Made by a program: the position numbers and the translations under genes
Shown: in pieces, positions 22,249-30,385 of the stretch
Position numbering within the stretch: the stretch's first letter is position 1
Layout of the letters: each line of letters opens with the position of its first letter
The notes under the pieces: model-generated
Seen by the model: only the letters and a program-made list of their open reading frames with translations
What the model was told of the DNA's origin: nothing
The model's database searches: none
Source of the DNA: F23-D06 sp045132055
Lineage (GTDB): Bacteria; Bacteroidota; Bacteroidia; Bacteroidales; WCHB1-69
Direction of reading: 5' to 3'
Length of the DNA: 30,385 nt
Assembly: GCA_045132055.1 (NCBI GenBank)
Contig: JBGURP010000011.1
Coordinates: 1 to 30,385 of the forward strand

Positions 22249-23667
22249 ATGAAAGAAGTTTACAATAATGAGAAACGCCGAGGGCTGATTACGGTATTGA
22301 GCATCGTTGCCGTGCTGTTAATCGGAGTGGGCATATTCTTTTACTACAATTTCTTCAGACAGACCAAGTCTGAACTGATAGAGGCTGTGCCCACCGATGC
22401 AGTCTTCCTGTTCGAGGTGAACGACAACACTGCCTTTGCCCAAAATGTCTCTCCGCTACTCCCCTACTTCAACGAGTTGTTCGCGATGGACGTGCTGCCA
22501 GCATTTGAATCGGTTCACAACGCGCTGCCCGCCAACCAGTATGACATCACAATTTCCGGACACCCGTTGGACAACAGCAACGTTCTCCTCTTCAACACGC
22601 ACATCGACAAAGCTTCTTTCAAGCGAATGCTCAAGGCCCTCAGCATTGACCCGGGCAACTGTGAGACATTCGAACAGCAGAAAATCTACACCTACGGTAC
22701 TGATTTCAAGAAACTTCATTTCGCATTCGTCAACCACATCCTCTCCATCACCACCAGCATGGACCTGCTGAAGAAATCCATCATCCAGCATCGTCATCCC
22801 AAGAACCTGCTTTCTGTGGAAGGATTCAAAAAACTATACGACTTGGCGGAAAAGAACAAAAAGCACAACTGGCTCTTTGTCAGCGCCAACTACACCGACG
22901 AATTGTGCACCTATTTTGCACCCGCTTCCGCCGCCAAGATTCAGGCTTTCAAAGCCATGTCGCCATGGGCTGCATTTCAGATACGGTTTTCCAGCAACGA
23001 GGTGATGCTTTCAGGATATACGTTTACCGGTGAAAAAATGCAGGAGCAGTTCGCCAATGTCATCGCCAACAGTTCCATTCCGGAAGAACTCCTACCCTAC
23101 CATACCAGCCAGTATTACCAACTGGAGCTGCCTGAAAACGACCTCTGCTATTTCACCATGCCACAGGACACAGCTGGTGGCATCCGGTTTTTGTTGGTCA
23201 AAAGAGACACTACAGGCAACAGCTATTCTCCTTTCATGAACGACAGACAGATGGAAGACCTGATGGCTGCCTACCCCAACGGGGTATTTCCCATCTCAGA
23301 CAGTATAATTCTACCCAAAGGATCCATTTTTGACACCACTCAATACAAACTGTTCACCATCAAGGGTGACCAATATTTGTTTGCGCCTTCCATTGAAGCT
23401 TACGTGATGTACAATCAAGATATTGCATCCAACGGATCCATCACAGGCAACCGCTACTACAAATTCGCCAAGGGCAACATCGCATCTTCCAATATCATGG
23501 AGTTCACCATCTACAACCCAACAGAGAAAAAAGGTCTGCCTTCCAAGCTGTCCGACAAGGGCAAAAGCTCCCGTTTTGGCCAAGACCTGTTCATTTTCTC
23601 CTTGAGTTGCAACAACATCACGGATGATTTTGCTTCCGTGAGCATTTATCTTAATTTTGTAAAATGA
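22249..23667 (+). CDS. Membrane-anchored DUF3352-like protein
   Basis: A 472-residue protein with a short cytoplasmic start, one membrane segment at about 13-34 (LITVLSIVAVLLIGVGIFFY) and a large domain outside the membrane. The segment right after the anchor, AVPTDAVFLFEVND, and the long alpha/beta body resemble the DUF3352-type proteins of Bacteroidota, which have no known activity. I see no catalytic motif. It overlaps the downstream COG0523 GTPase gene by four bases (ATGA, 23664-23667), so the two are translationally coupled. A possible link to metal handling follows only from that pairing. Confidence 0.78.
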   Translation: MKEVYNNEKRRGLITVLSIVAVLLIGVGIFFYYNFFRQTKSELIEAVPTDAVFLFEVNDNTAFAQNVSPLLPYFNELFAMDVLPAFESVHNALPANQYDITISGHPLDNSNVLLFNTHIDKASFKRMLKALSIDPGNCETFEQQKIYTYGTDFKKLHFAFVNHILSITTSMDLLKKSIIQHRHPKNLLSVEGFKKLYDLAEKNKKHNWLFVSANYTDELCTYFAPASAAKIQAFKAMSPWAAFQIRFSSNEVMLSGYTFTGEKMQEQFANVIANSSIPEELLPYHTSQYYQLELPENDLCYFTMPQDTAGGIRFLLVKRDTTGNSYSPFMNDRQMEDLMAAYPNGVFPISDSIILPKGSIFDTTQYKLFTIKGDQYLFAPSIEAYVMYNQDIASNGSITGNRYYKFAKGNIASSNIMEFTIYNPTEKKGLPSKLSDKGKSSRFGQDLFIFSLSCNNITDDFASVSIYLNFVK

Positions 23668-24890
23668 AAAAAGAAATACCCGTATTGCTGCTCACTGGTT
23701 ATCTTGGAAGCGGCAAAACCACATTGGTCAACCGAATCCTGACCAACGAACGTGGCATCAAATTCGCCGTCATCGTCAACGATCTCGGAGAAATTAACAT
23801 TGACGCGGACCTCATCCAGAAGGGCGGCGTAGTAAACCAGCAGGACGACAGTCTGGTGGCCCTGCAAAACGGCTGCATCTGCTGCACGCTGAAGATGAAC
23901 TTGGTGGAGCAACTGCGCGACATCATCGACCAGCAGCGCTTCGACTACATCGTGATCGAGGCCAGCGGCATCTGCGAACCGGAGCCCATCGCCCAAACCA
24001 TTTTCTCCATGCCGAGAATGGGCGAACAGTTTATCCGCAACGGCATTCCGCGACTCGACTGCATCGTCACCGTGGTGGACGCCATGAGAATGCAGAGTGA
24101 ATTCGGCTGCGGCGACCGCCTACTGCGGAAAAACATTGAAGAAGACGATATCGAGAATCTTGTCATCCAGCAGATTGAGTTCTGTAACATGATACTCCTG
24201 AACAAGGCCTCCGAAGTGACGCCCGACGAGCTGGGGCGCGTGCGTGGCATCATCCGCGCCATCCAGACCAAAGCGCCCATCATTGACTGTAACTACTGTG
24301 ATGTGGAGTTGGACCAAATCTTGAACACCAAGATGTTCGATTACGAGAAAGTGGCCACCTCCGCCGCCTGGATTAGGGGCGTAGAGGGGATTCACGATGA
24401 GGTGCATGAGGAGCATGAGGAACACAAAGAACACGAAGAGCACGAAGAACACGAAGGGCACGAAGGGCACGAAGAGCATCACCATCACCACCACCATCAT
24501 CATGATGACGAGGGCGAAGCCGAGGAGTACGGCATCAGCACGTTTGTGTATTATCGCCGGCAGCCTCTTGTTTTGGGCAAATTCGACGAGTTCGTTTCCA
24601 CCCTGCCCAAGAGTGTTATCCGCGCCAAGGGCATCTGTTATTTCAAGAGCGAGTACGACGCTTGCTACCTGTTTGAGCAGGCTGGGCGACAGCTGCAGCT
24701 GAAAGATGTGGGCCTGTGGTTCGCCACCATGCCATCTGATGAGCTCGCTGAAATGATGGAGAAGGAGCCCGGATTGCGCCGCGATTGGGACGAGCGCTAC
24801 GGCGACCGCATGCAAAAAATCGTGTTCATCGGACAGAACATGGACCAAGAGGCCCTAACCGCCGCACTGGACGCATGCCTGACGGAGTAG
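23664..24890 (+). CDS. COG0523 (CobW/YeiR/ZNG1-type) GTPase metallochaperone
   Basis: A 408-residue G3E-family GTPase predicted to deliver a metal ion, often zinc, cobalt or nickel, to a client protein. The P-loop GYLGSGKT is at 12-19, the family metal motif CICC at 71-74, and the guanine-recognition LLNKAS at about 177-182. A His/Glu-rich linker at about 244-283 holds repeated HEEHEEH units and nine consecutive His. The C-terminal CobW_C domain follows (about 290-408). Length is typical. The start overlaps the preceding gene by four bases. The client is unknown; no Zur box or other regulatory site could be shown. Confidence 0.93.
   Translation: MKKEIPVLLLTGYLGSGKTTLVNRILTNERGIKFAVIVNDLGEINIDADLIQKGGVVNQQDDSLVALQNGCICCTLKMNLVEQLRDIIDQQRFDYIVIEASGICEPEPIAQTIFSMPRMGEQFIRNGIPRLDCIVTVVDAMRMQSEFGCGDRLLRKNIEEDDIENLVIQQIEFCNMILLNKASEVTPDELGRVRGIIRAIQTKAPIIDCNYCDVELDQILNTKMFDYEKVATSAAWIRGVEGIHDEVHEEHEEHKEHEEHEEHEGHEGHEEHHHHHHHHHDDEGEAEEYGISTFVYYRRQPLVLGKFDEFVSTLPKSVIRAKGICYFKSEYDACYLFEQAGRQLQLKDVGLWFATMPSDELAEMMEKEPGLRRDWDERYGDRMQKIVFIGQNMDQEALTAALDACLTE
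24396..24505 (+). repeat. 9-bp tandem repeat coding the His/Glu linker
   Basis: Units close to CACGAAGAG repeat about eight times within the GTPase gene, then a CAC/CAT run encodes nine His. In-frame expansion or contraction would change the linker length without breaking the protein. Confidence 0.75.
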
Positions 24891-25018
24891 TAATCCAAAA
24901 TTCAAAATTCAAAGTTTAAAGTTTCAGGTTTCAAGTATAAATACCCATTCCCCATTCACCCCTTTTACCCTTTTACCCCTTTCACCTCGTTCACCCCATT
25001 TACCAAATTCACCCTCTT
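24891..25018. repeat. Low-complexity gap upstream of the ABC-F gene
   Basis: 128 bases without a gene. The first half has AAATTCA/AAGTTTA-type repeats; the second is a pyrimidine-rich tract of TTTTACCC, TTCACCCC and CATTCCC words that ends one codon-length before the ATG at 25019. No -7 promoter element is seen. Confidence 0.65.
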
Positions 25019-26698
25019 ATGGCAGACGACAAGAAAATCATATTCTCGATGGTCAACGTCAGCAAGACGATTCCACCGCAAAGACAAATCCTCAAGAACA
25101 TTTACCTCTCCTTCTTTTACGGAGCCAAAATCGGTGTATTAGGTCTAAACGGCGCGGGCAAATCCACGTTATTGAAGATCATCGCCGGCATTGACAAGTC
25201 ATATCAGGGCGAGGTGGTTTTCGCGCCCGGCTACTCCATCGGCTATCTTCCCCAGGAGCCGCAATTGGACGACAATCTCACCGTCAAGGAGGTCGTGATG
25301 CAGGGTGTACAGAAGATTGTAGATGTATTGAAAGAGTACGAGGAGGTGAACATGAAGTTTGCCGAGCCGATGAGCGACGATGAGATGAACAAACTCATTG
25401 AGCGTCAGGGCGAGCTCACGGAACTGATTGACCAGTACGACGCTTGGGAGCTGGACTCCAAGCTGGAACGTGCCATGGATGCCTTGCGCTGTCCCGATGG
25501 CGACACGCCGGTAAAGAACCTCTCCGGAGGCGAGCGCCGCCGAGTAGCCCTGTGCCGGTTGCTGCTCACCGAGCCTGACATCCTATTGCTTGACGAGCCC
25601 ACCAACCACTTGGATGCAGAGTCCGTGGAATGGTTGGAGGCTCATTTACAGCAATATAAGGGAACGGTCATCGCCGTAACGCACGATCGCTACTTCCTCG
25701 ACCATGTGGCCGGCTGGATTCTCGAGCTTGACCGTGGCGAGGGCATTCCTTGGCAAGGCAACTACTCCTCTTGGTTGGAGCAGAAATCAAACCGCTTGGC
25801 CATGGAGCAGAAGCAGGAGAGCAAGCGCATGAAGACACTCGAGCGCGAGCTGGAGTGGGTACGCATGGCCCCGAAAGCGCGCCACGCCAAGTCGAAGGCC
25901 CGTTTGAACGCTTACGACAAGCTGCTCAATGAGGATGTAAAAGAGAAGGAAGAAACCTTGCAGATCTTCATTCCCAACGGTCCGCGCTTGGGCAACAACG
26001 TGATTGAGGCCCAGCATGTGCGCAAAGCTTTCGGCGACAAGTTGCTCTTTGACGACCTCAACTTCAACCTGCCACCCAACGGCATTGTGGGGGTCATCGG
26101 GCCCAATGGAGCCGGCAAGACTACCCTATTCCGCCTCATCATGGGACTGGATACGCCCGACAGCGGCGACTTCAAAGTAGGCGAGACGGTGAAAGTGGGT
26201 TATATCGACCAGCAACACACCGTCATCGACCCGGAGAAGAGCGTCTGGGAAGTGGTCAGCGAAGGCAACGAGCAGATCATGATGGGCGGACGGCTCATCA
26301 ACTCACGTGCCTACTTGTCGCGCTTCAACTTCAGCGGCACGGAGCAGAACAAGAAGGCCGGCGTGTTGTCCGGTGGTGAGCGCAACCGTCTGCACTTGGC
26401 ATTGACCTTGAAATCAGAGGCCAATGTGTTGCTCTTGGACGAACCGACCAACGACATCGACGTGAATACGCTACGCGCGTTGGAAGAGGGTTTGGAAAAC
26501 TTCGCGGGCTGCGCCGTCATCATCTCCCACGACCGCTGGTTCCTGGACCGCATCTGCACGCACATCCTCGCCTTCGAGGGCGACTCTCAGGTCTATTTCT
26601 TTGAGGGCAGTTACACCGAATATGAGGAGAACAAAAAAATGCGTCTCGGCAATGTCACCCCGAAACGCATTCGATATAAGAAAATCACGGTGATATAA
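25019..26698 (+). CDS. ettA: ABC-F ATPase, EttA type
   Basis: A 559-residue soluble protein with two ABC ATPase domains and no membrane segment. In E. coli EttA binds the ribosomal E site and gates early elongation according to the energy state. Domain 1: Walker A GLNGAGKS at 42-49, signature LSGGE at 168-172, Walker B plus DEPTNHLD at 192-199. The EttA-style linker with KARLNAYDKLL follows. Domain 2: GPNGAGKTT near 361-369, LSGGERNR near 455 and DEPTNDID near 475. Length and the EttA-like start (KKIIFSMVNVSKTIPP) support EttA over Uup or antibiotic-resistance ABC-Fs. It converges on the fibronectin-III gene. Confidence 0.92.
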   Translation: MADDKKIIFSMVNVSKTIPPQRQILKNIYLSFFYGAKIGVLGLNGAGKSTLLKIIAGIDKSYQGEVVFAPGYSIGYLPQEPQLDDNLTVKEVVMQGVQKIVDVLKEYEEVNMKFAEPMSDDEMNKLIERQGELTELIDQYDAWELDSKLERAMDALRCPDGDTPVKNLSGGERRRVALCRLLLTEPDILLLDEPTNHLDAESVEWLEAHLQQYKGTVIAVTHDRYFLDHVAGWILELDRGEGIPWQGNYSSWLEQKSNRLAMEQKQESKRMKTLERELEWVRMAPKARHAKSKARLNAYDKLLNEDVKEKEETLQIFIPNGPRLGNNVIEAQHVRKAFGDKLLFDDLNFNLPPNGIVGVIGPNGAGKTTLFRLIMGLDTPDSGDFKVGETVKVGYIDQQHTVIDPEKSVWEVVSEGNEQIMMGGRLINSRAYLSRFNFSGTEQNKKAGVLSGGERNRLHLALTLKSEANVLLLDEPTNDIDVNTLRALEEGLENFAGCAVIISHDRWFLDRICTHILAFEGDSQVYFFEGSYTEYEENKKMRLGNVTPKRIRYKKITVI

Positions 26699-26738
26699 AC
26701 GAGAAAAAAATCACCTTGGCCGATACTGCCGCCAACGT

Positions 26739-27680
26739 TTATTTCTTCACAAAACTCTTCGTCACCACACCACTGTCGGTTTTGACACGCACAAAGTATA
26801 TGCCGTCGGCCAAACCGCAGACATTGATGTGCATAGGGCTCTCTTCGGAGACTATGGCATTGAGCAACTGACCATACACGTTATAAACCTCCACACCCGT
26901 AATCTGGATGGCGGCATCAGTGGTTGACACGCTCACCATATCAGTGGCAGGGTTCGGATAGAGAGTAAGGTTATGCTCTAGATAATCCTGGATTCCGGAA
27001 ATTACAGTATGGAAAGTCACTGTGTTGGACGACTCGCTGGTCAGGCCATTGGTGCAGTGTGCTACCACAAAAGCCTCGTAGTCAGCATCAGGGGCCAAAT
27101 CACCCAATGTAATGGTCGTAGAAGTCGTATTAAAGATGTTCCAAGTGGGGTCCGTGATCTGGCGGTAGTGGACCTCCCACTCATTGGCTGTATTGGCTTC
27201 CTGCTGCCAGAACAACACCGCACTAGATGATGAAGGGGAAGCAATCAGATTTGTCGGAGCAGGACAATTCTGACTACCTTCCTCAGGTGTCGTAAAATAT
27301 ACTTCTCCTCCATATATCGTAGTACCGCTGAAAGTAATGAATGCCTTGTACACATAACCCGTATTAGGTGTCAGTTCATTTAGGGTGAAGGAAAACGTAT
27401 TCCCGCTTCCCGTAGCCGTCACCGGGGAGTAATATCCACCCAAGGTGCGCTTCCACTCAAACCCCATGCCTGTGACATTCACATTATCGGGATTCGTGAT
27501 GGTGGCGTTCAGTGTAGCGGCATTCGGCATCAGATTGCTGGCATCATCCGTCGTCACCACCGGGTTGGTGGTAACCAAGTCATTACCAAACACCCTGTTG
27601 CCATCATCTTGTTGCGCTGACACCTGATAAGAAAACACTCCCAGCATCAAGGCCAGCAATAAAGATAAAAGTCTTTTCAT
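26739..27680 (-). CDS. Secreted fibronectin-III protein with T9SS type-A tail
   Basis: A 313-residue protein. It has a signal peptide (MKRLLSLLLALMLGVFSYQVSA), then a beta-rich domain (about 45-130), one fibronectin type III domain (about 142-222, starting PAPTNLIASPSSSSAVLFW) and a C-terminal T9SS sorting domain (about 235-313). The tail has the hallmark LYPNPATDMV, the VYNVYGQLL segment and the LADGIYFVRVKT end, as expected for type-A sorting. Such tails are removed during export and the cargo is often attached to the cell surface. It lies 23 bases downstream of rmlA with no visible promoter. The binding target is unknown. Confidence 0.9.
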   Translation of the reverse strand: MKRLLSLLLALMLGVFSYQVSAQQDDGNRVFGNDLVTTNPVVTTDDASNLMPNAATLNATITNPDNVNVTGMGFEWKRTLGGYYSPVTATGSGNTFSFTLNELTPNTGYVYKAFITFSGTTIYGGEVYFTTPEEGSQNCPAPTNLIASPSSSSAVLFWQQEANTANEWEVHYRQITDPTWNIFNTTSTTITLGDLAPDADYEAFVVAHCTNGLTSESSNTVTFHTVISGIQDYLEHNLTLYPNPATDMVSVSTTDAAIQITGVEVYNVYGQLLNAIVSEESPMHINVCGLADGIYFVRVKTDSGVVTKSFVKK

Positions 27681-27703
27681 ATTTTCAAATTTTAAGGGGG
27701 TTC

Positions 27704-28564
27704 CTATTTCAGCAATCCCATCAAATAGCTGCCATAGCCGCTCTTCAGCAGGGGTTGGGCAATCTTTTCCAGCTGTTCCGCATCGATGAATCCATGCTTA
27801 TAGGCAATCTCCTCGATGCAGCCCACTTTCAGGCCCTGGCGCGCCTCGATGACCTGAACAAACTGTGTGGCTTCTATCAAGGAATTGAACGTGCCCGTGT
27901 CGAGCCAGGCCGTGCCACGATCAAGTTGGCAAACCTTCAGCTTGCCAGCTTCAAGATAGTATTTGTTGACATCTGTGATTTCATACTCTCCACGTGCGCT
28001 GGGTTTGATGTTCTTGGCCACTTCAACCACACTGTTGTCATAAAAATACAAACCGGGAACCGCAAAATTAGACTTGGGTTGTTTAGGCTTTTCCTCAATG
28101 GAAATGGCTTTCATATTCTCATCAAACTCAACCACACCATACCGTTCGGGATCAGACACATGGTAAGCGAAAATCACACCGCCTTCAGGATCCTTGTTTT
28201 CCATAAGATGATGTTCAATGCCACCTCCGTAGAAGATGTTATCACCCAGCACCAGCGCGGCCTTGTCGTTGCCGATGAATTCTTCGCCCAGCACGAAAGC
28301 TTGTGCCAAGCCGTTGGGCACTTCCTGCACTTTATACTCAAAACGGCAACCGATGCGCGAACCATCGCCCAGCAGATGCTCAAAGTTAGGGAGGTCCTGT
28401 GGGGTGGAAATGATGAGTATCTCCCGAATATCGGCCTGCATCAAGGTGGATATGGGATAATAAATCATCGGTTTGTCGTAGATAGGCATCAGCTGCTTGC
28501 TCATGGCAAGCGTGATGGGATGCAAACGGGTGCCAGCGCCGCCGGCCAAAACTATACCTTTCAT
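27704..28564 (-). CDS. rmlA: Glucose-1-phosphate thymidylyltransferase
   Basis: A 286-residue nucleotidyltransferase making dTDP-glucose from glucose-1-phosphate and dTTP, the first step to dTDP-rhamnose and related surface sugars. The nucleotide-binding GGAGTRLHPIT motif is at 8-18, with SKQLMPIYDKPMIYYPIS (22-39), LGDNIFYG near 108-115 and AWLDTGTF near 221-228, all family hallmarks. The start at 28564 is chosen because it begins the Rossmann strand; a longer in-frame start lies upstream of the -7 promoter element at 28614-28621. The rest of the rml pathway (rmlBCD) is not in the window. It lies between two T9SS-exported protein genes. Confidence 0.96.
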   Translation of the reverse strand: MKGIVLAGGAGTRLHPITLAMSKQLMPIYDKPMIYYPISTLMQADIREILIISTPQDLPNFEHLLGDGSRIGCRFEYKVQEVPNGLAQAFVLGEEFIGNDKAALVLGDNIFYGGGIEHHLMENKDPEGGVIFAYHVSDPERYGVVEFDENMKAISIEEKPKQPKSNFAVPGLYFYDNSVVEVAKNIKPSARGEYEITDVNKYYLEAGKLKVCQLDRGTAWLDTGTFNSLIEATQFVQVIEARQGLKVGCIEEIAYKHGFIDAEQLEKIAQPLLKSGYGSYLMGLLK

Positions 28565-28613
28565 ATTATTGTAATTTAATAATTTTCCTTTTCGATTTTT
28601 GGATTTGCAGATG

Positions 28614-28621
28614 CAAAAATA
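28614..28621 (-). promoter_or_regulatory. Bacteroidota -7 element (TATTTTTG) for rmlA
   Basis: Reads TATTTTTG on the minus strand, 49 bases before the rmlA start and just downstream of the stop of the repeat protein gene. Confidence 0.5.
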
Positions 28622-28633
28622 ATAAAACAATCT

Positions 28634-30385
28634 TTACAAAACAAGAATGGACCCTTTCTTCCGATAAATAATGCCATCAATGTCGAAAATTTTTATCTTA
28701 TAACTGAAGACCTGCTCCTTACAAATAGTTCCTTTGTAATCGCCATACCAGCGGAAGTGTTTGTCATTGGAATAGAACACAGTCTCTCCCCAACGGTTGA
28801 AAATCATTATCTCGCACTCCCCTATCCGGTCAATGTACGTTTCCGGAAGACTGAAAAAGTCGTTCAAACCATCATGGTTGCTGGGGGTAATGGCATTGGG
28901 CAGATGCATCTCGGACAGCAGCAATTCAGGCTGTATCGGTTCTGGTTGGGGTGGTTCCGGTTGGGGCGGTTCAGGAGGATCTGGTGGCTCCGGCGGGTCG
29001 GGCGGGGTCGGAGGCACTATGATGTCCAGTTCCAGTGTCACTACACTGTCGCAGCCGCTGACACTCACCAGCGTATTTTGCAGCGAAAGATGATAGTCGG
29101 GAACATTGACCGTCTCGGATGCCGGAACGACAAAGCCATTGCCGATATACTCCTCACCTTCATTTACTTCATCGTACACCACAGTTTCAAGTGTAGGATT
29201 CACAGTCAGGTGCAAAATCACGATACTGTCACAACCCGCCGCGTTGGTGGTGCGAAACGTGGCCGTGTCGGTACTCTCGTAGAAGGTCCGGCCGTGCCAT
29301 ACAAAACTGTCGCACGCGGTGGCCGCGGTATCTCTTGTCGTGGGGTTGTTCACAATCAGGTGCAAAGTTACGATGCTGTCACAGCCCACCGCGTTGGTGG
29401 TGCGGAACGTGGCCGTGTCCGTGCTTTCCGTGAAAGTGCGACCGTGCCATACGAAGCTACCGCAAGATGTGGCCGTGGTATCGCCTATAGAGGACGTGTT
29501 CACAGTCAAGTGCAAAGTCACGATTGAGTCGCAGCCGACTGCATTGGTGGTGCGGAACGTGGCCGTGTCGGTACTCTCGTAGAAGGTTCGGCCATGCCAT
29601 ACAAAGCTGTCGCAGGCGGTGGCTGACTCAACAGACTGAACATTGTGCCACACGTGCAGATGGAAGAAGATGATGACGCTGTCGCAACCATTTGGATAGC
29701 GTATCGTATCCGTCTGTGTGCCAGCCTCGGTAAAATGCAAACCAAGCGTGTCGTATGGCAAATCATTCTCTATAATGGTGTCAAATAAATGAATAATAGT
29801 ATCGTATAGCACCGTTACATTCATCAATATCACACTATCACAATTCTCAGCATTGGTTACCGTTGCGTTAGCTCTTTCAGATGCGGTGAAAGTATGTCCA
29901 TTCCACACCAAAGGCAGATCATCGGAACAGACTGTGGAATCCAAGGTGCTGAACGTACTTTTGCGAATGGTAAGCCTTAACATCTCTGTTGAATCACAAC
30001 CATGAACCGTTTCGCCAGCGTTCCAATAGTACAGTCCAGACTGCCGATAAATCGTATTGTGCCACTGATACCAATCGCAAACATTCTGCGTTATCACCAC
30101 TGTTGTGTCACGATAAATGGTCAAGTGCAAGGTCACCATGCTGTCGCAACCGTTCTCGTTCGTGAACGTGTGTGTCAAATCGTCGCAGCTGGCCGTGATA
30201 TTCGTGTGCTCGTACCAGTCGAAGCTGTCACATGCAACAGCCGTCGTGTCACCCGTGTTGCTGTGGTTGATGGTCAGGTGTAGGGTCACAACCGAGTCGC
30301 AGCCCAAAGCACTGGTGGTGCGGAATGTGGCCGTGTCGGTACTCCCGTAGAAAGTCCGTCCATGCCATACAAAGCTGTCGCAGGC
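28634..30385 (-). CDS. Large repeat protein with gliding-motility/T9SS type-B C-terminus, 5' end off window
   Basis: At least 584 residues; the frame is open to the last base, so the N-terminus lies beyond the window. The visible part is about nine repeats of roughly 47-53 residues built around CDSFVWHGRTFYESTDTATF and GCDSIVTLHLTVN. Three consecutive copies (about 29190-29640) are nearly identical, with exactly 50 codons per unit. A proline-rich spacer (PPDPPEPP type, about 28925-29015) comes next, then the gliding-motility C-terminal domain: LPNAITPSNHDGLNDFF, then IMIFNRWGETVFYSND, then WYGDYKG. Such tails mark type IX secretion cargo of the type-B class. It is likely a long surface adhesin-like fibre. 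rmlA follows 69 bases later with its own promoter element. Confidence 0.9.
   Translation of the reverse strand, partial: ACDSFVWHGRTFYGSTDTATFRTTSALGCDSVVTLHLTINHSNTGDTTAVACDSFDWYEHTNITASCDDLTHTFTNENGCDSMVTLHLTIYRDTTVVITQNVCDWYQWHNTIYRQSGLYYWNAGETVHGCDSTEMLRLTIRKSTFSTLDSTVCSDDLPLVWNGHTFTASERANATVTNAENCDSVILMNVTVLYDTIIHLFDTIIENDLPYDTLGLHFTEAGTQTDTIRYPNGCDSVIIFFHLHVWHNVQSVESATACDSFVWHGRTFYESTDTATFRTTNAVGCDSIVTLHLTVNTSSIGDTTATSCGSFVWHGRTFTESTDTATFRTTNAVGCDSIVTLHLIVNNPTTRDTAATACDSFVWHGRTFYESTDTATFRTTNAAGCDSIVILHLTVNPTLETVVYDEVNEGEEYIGNGFVVPASETVNVPDYHLSLQNTLVSVSGCDSVVTLELDIIVPPTPPDPPEPPDPPEPPQPEPPQPEPIQPELLLSEMHLPNAITPSNHDGLNDFFSLPETYIDRIGECEIMIFNRWGETVFYSNDKHFRWYGDYKGTICKEQVFSYKIKIFDIDGIIYRKKGSILVL

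Noticed and set aside
29190..29640. Regular repeats that could suggest a CRISPR array
   Set aside because: Repeats are 150 bases, in frame and coding for CDSFVWHG units; there are no short repeats with unique spacers and no cas genes.

Overview
The window looks like a chromosomal segment from an uncultured or little-studied member of the Bacteroidota, most likely order Bacteroidales. Three kinds of evidence point there. Several genes have a TAnnTTTG -7 promoter element upstream. Two proteins end in type IX secretion (T9SS) sorting or gliding-motility C-terminal domains. Many genes belong to families typical of this group (DUF3667, DUF5606, DUF4878-like lipoprotein, long urocanate hydratase, ATP-type PEP carboxykinase, FloA/NfeD, MenA). 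The genus cannot be told from the sequence alone.

Layout. 1-3760: the 3' end of a DnaQ-like exonuclease faces an AT-rich, minus-strand, three-gene unit made of a PD-(D/E)XK nuclease-like protein, an RNase J-like metallo-beta-lactamase protein joined to it by an ATGA overlap, and an ORF6N-domain protein with no normal start codon. A small helical protein is transcribed divergently. This is the most accessory-like part of the window and the best candidate for an undescribed system. 3760-4440: a short spacer with a possible tiny Cys-containing ORF, then an exported protein built almost wholly of DRWG repeats. 4458-8855: minus-strand GH2 beta-mannosidase lipoprotein, nitroreductase and DUF3667 membrane protein. 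8935-11658: pckA with a near-consensus promoter, then menA. 11696-12432: tRNA-Ser(CGA), two related hairpins, a possible tRNA 3'-end remnant and a small macro-like protein.

12485-18656 is mostly housekeeping on the minus strand: CstA-family transporter, a lone 5'-nucleotidase C-terminal domain protein, an exported SagB-type nitroreductase, the floA/nfeD pair, tyrS and a small lipoprotein. A divergent promoter region at about 18682-18708 separates this block from hutU. 18735-26698 is on the plus strand: hutU, a YD-like lipoprotein, a DUF5606 protein, a membrane-anchored DUF3352-like protein overlapping a His-rich COG0523 GTPase, and an EttA-like ABC-F protein. 26739-30385 is on the minus strand: an incomplete, large T9SS type-B repeat protein, rmlA and a fibronectin-III protein with a T9SS type-A tail.

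Two features run through the whole window. First, many intergenic gaps carry short low-complexity direct repeats, often ending within a few bases of a start codon. Second, the genes immediately downstream of those gaps are functionally unrelated, so the repeats look like a genome-wide property and not a regulon.
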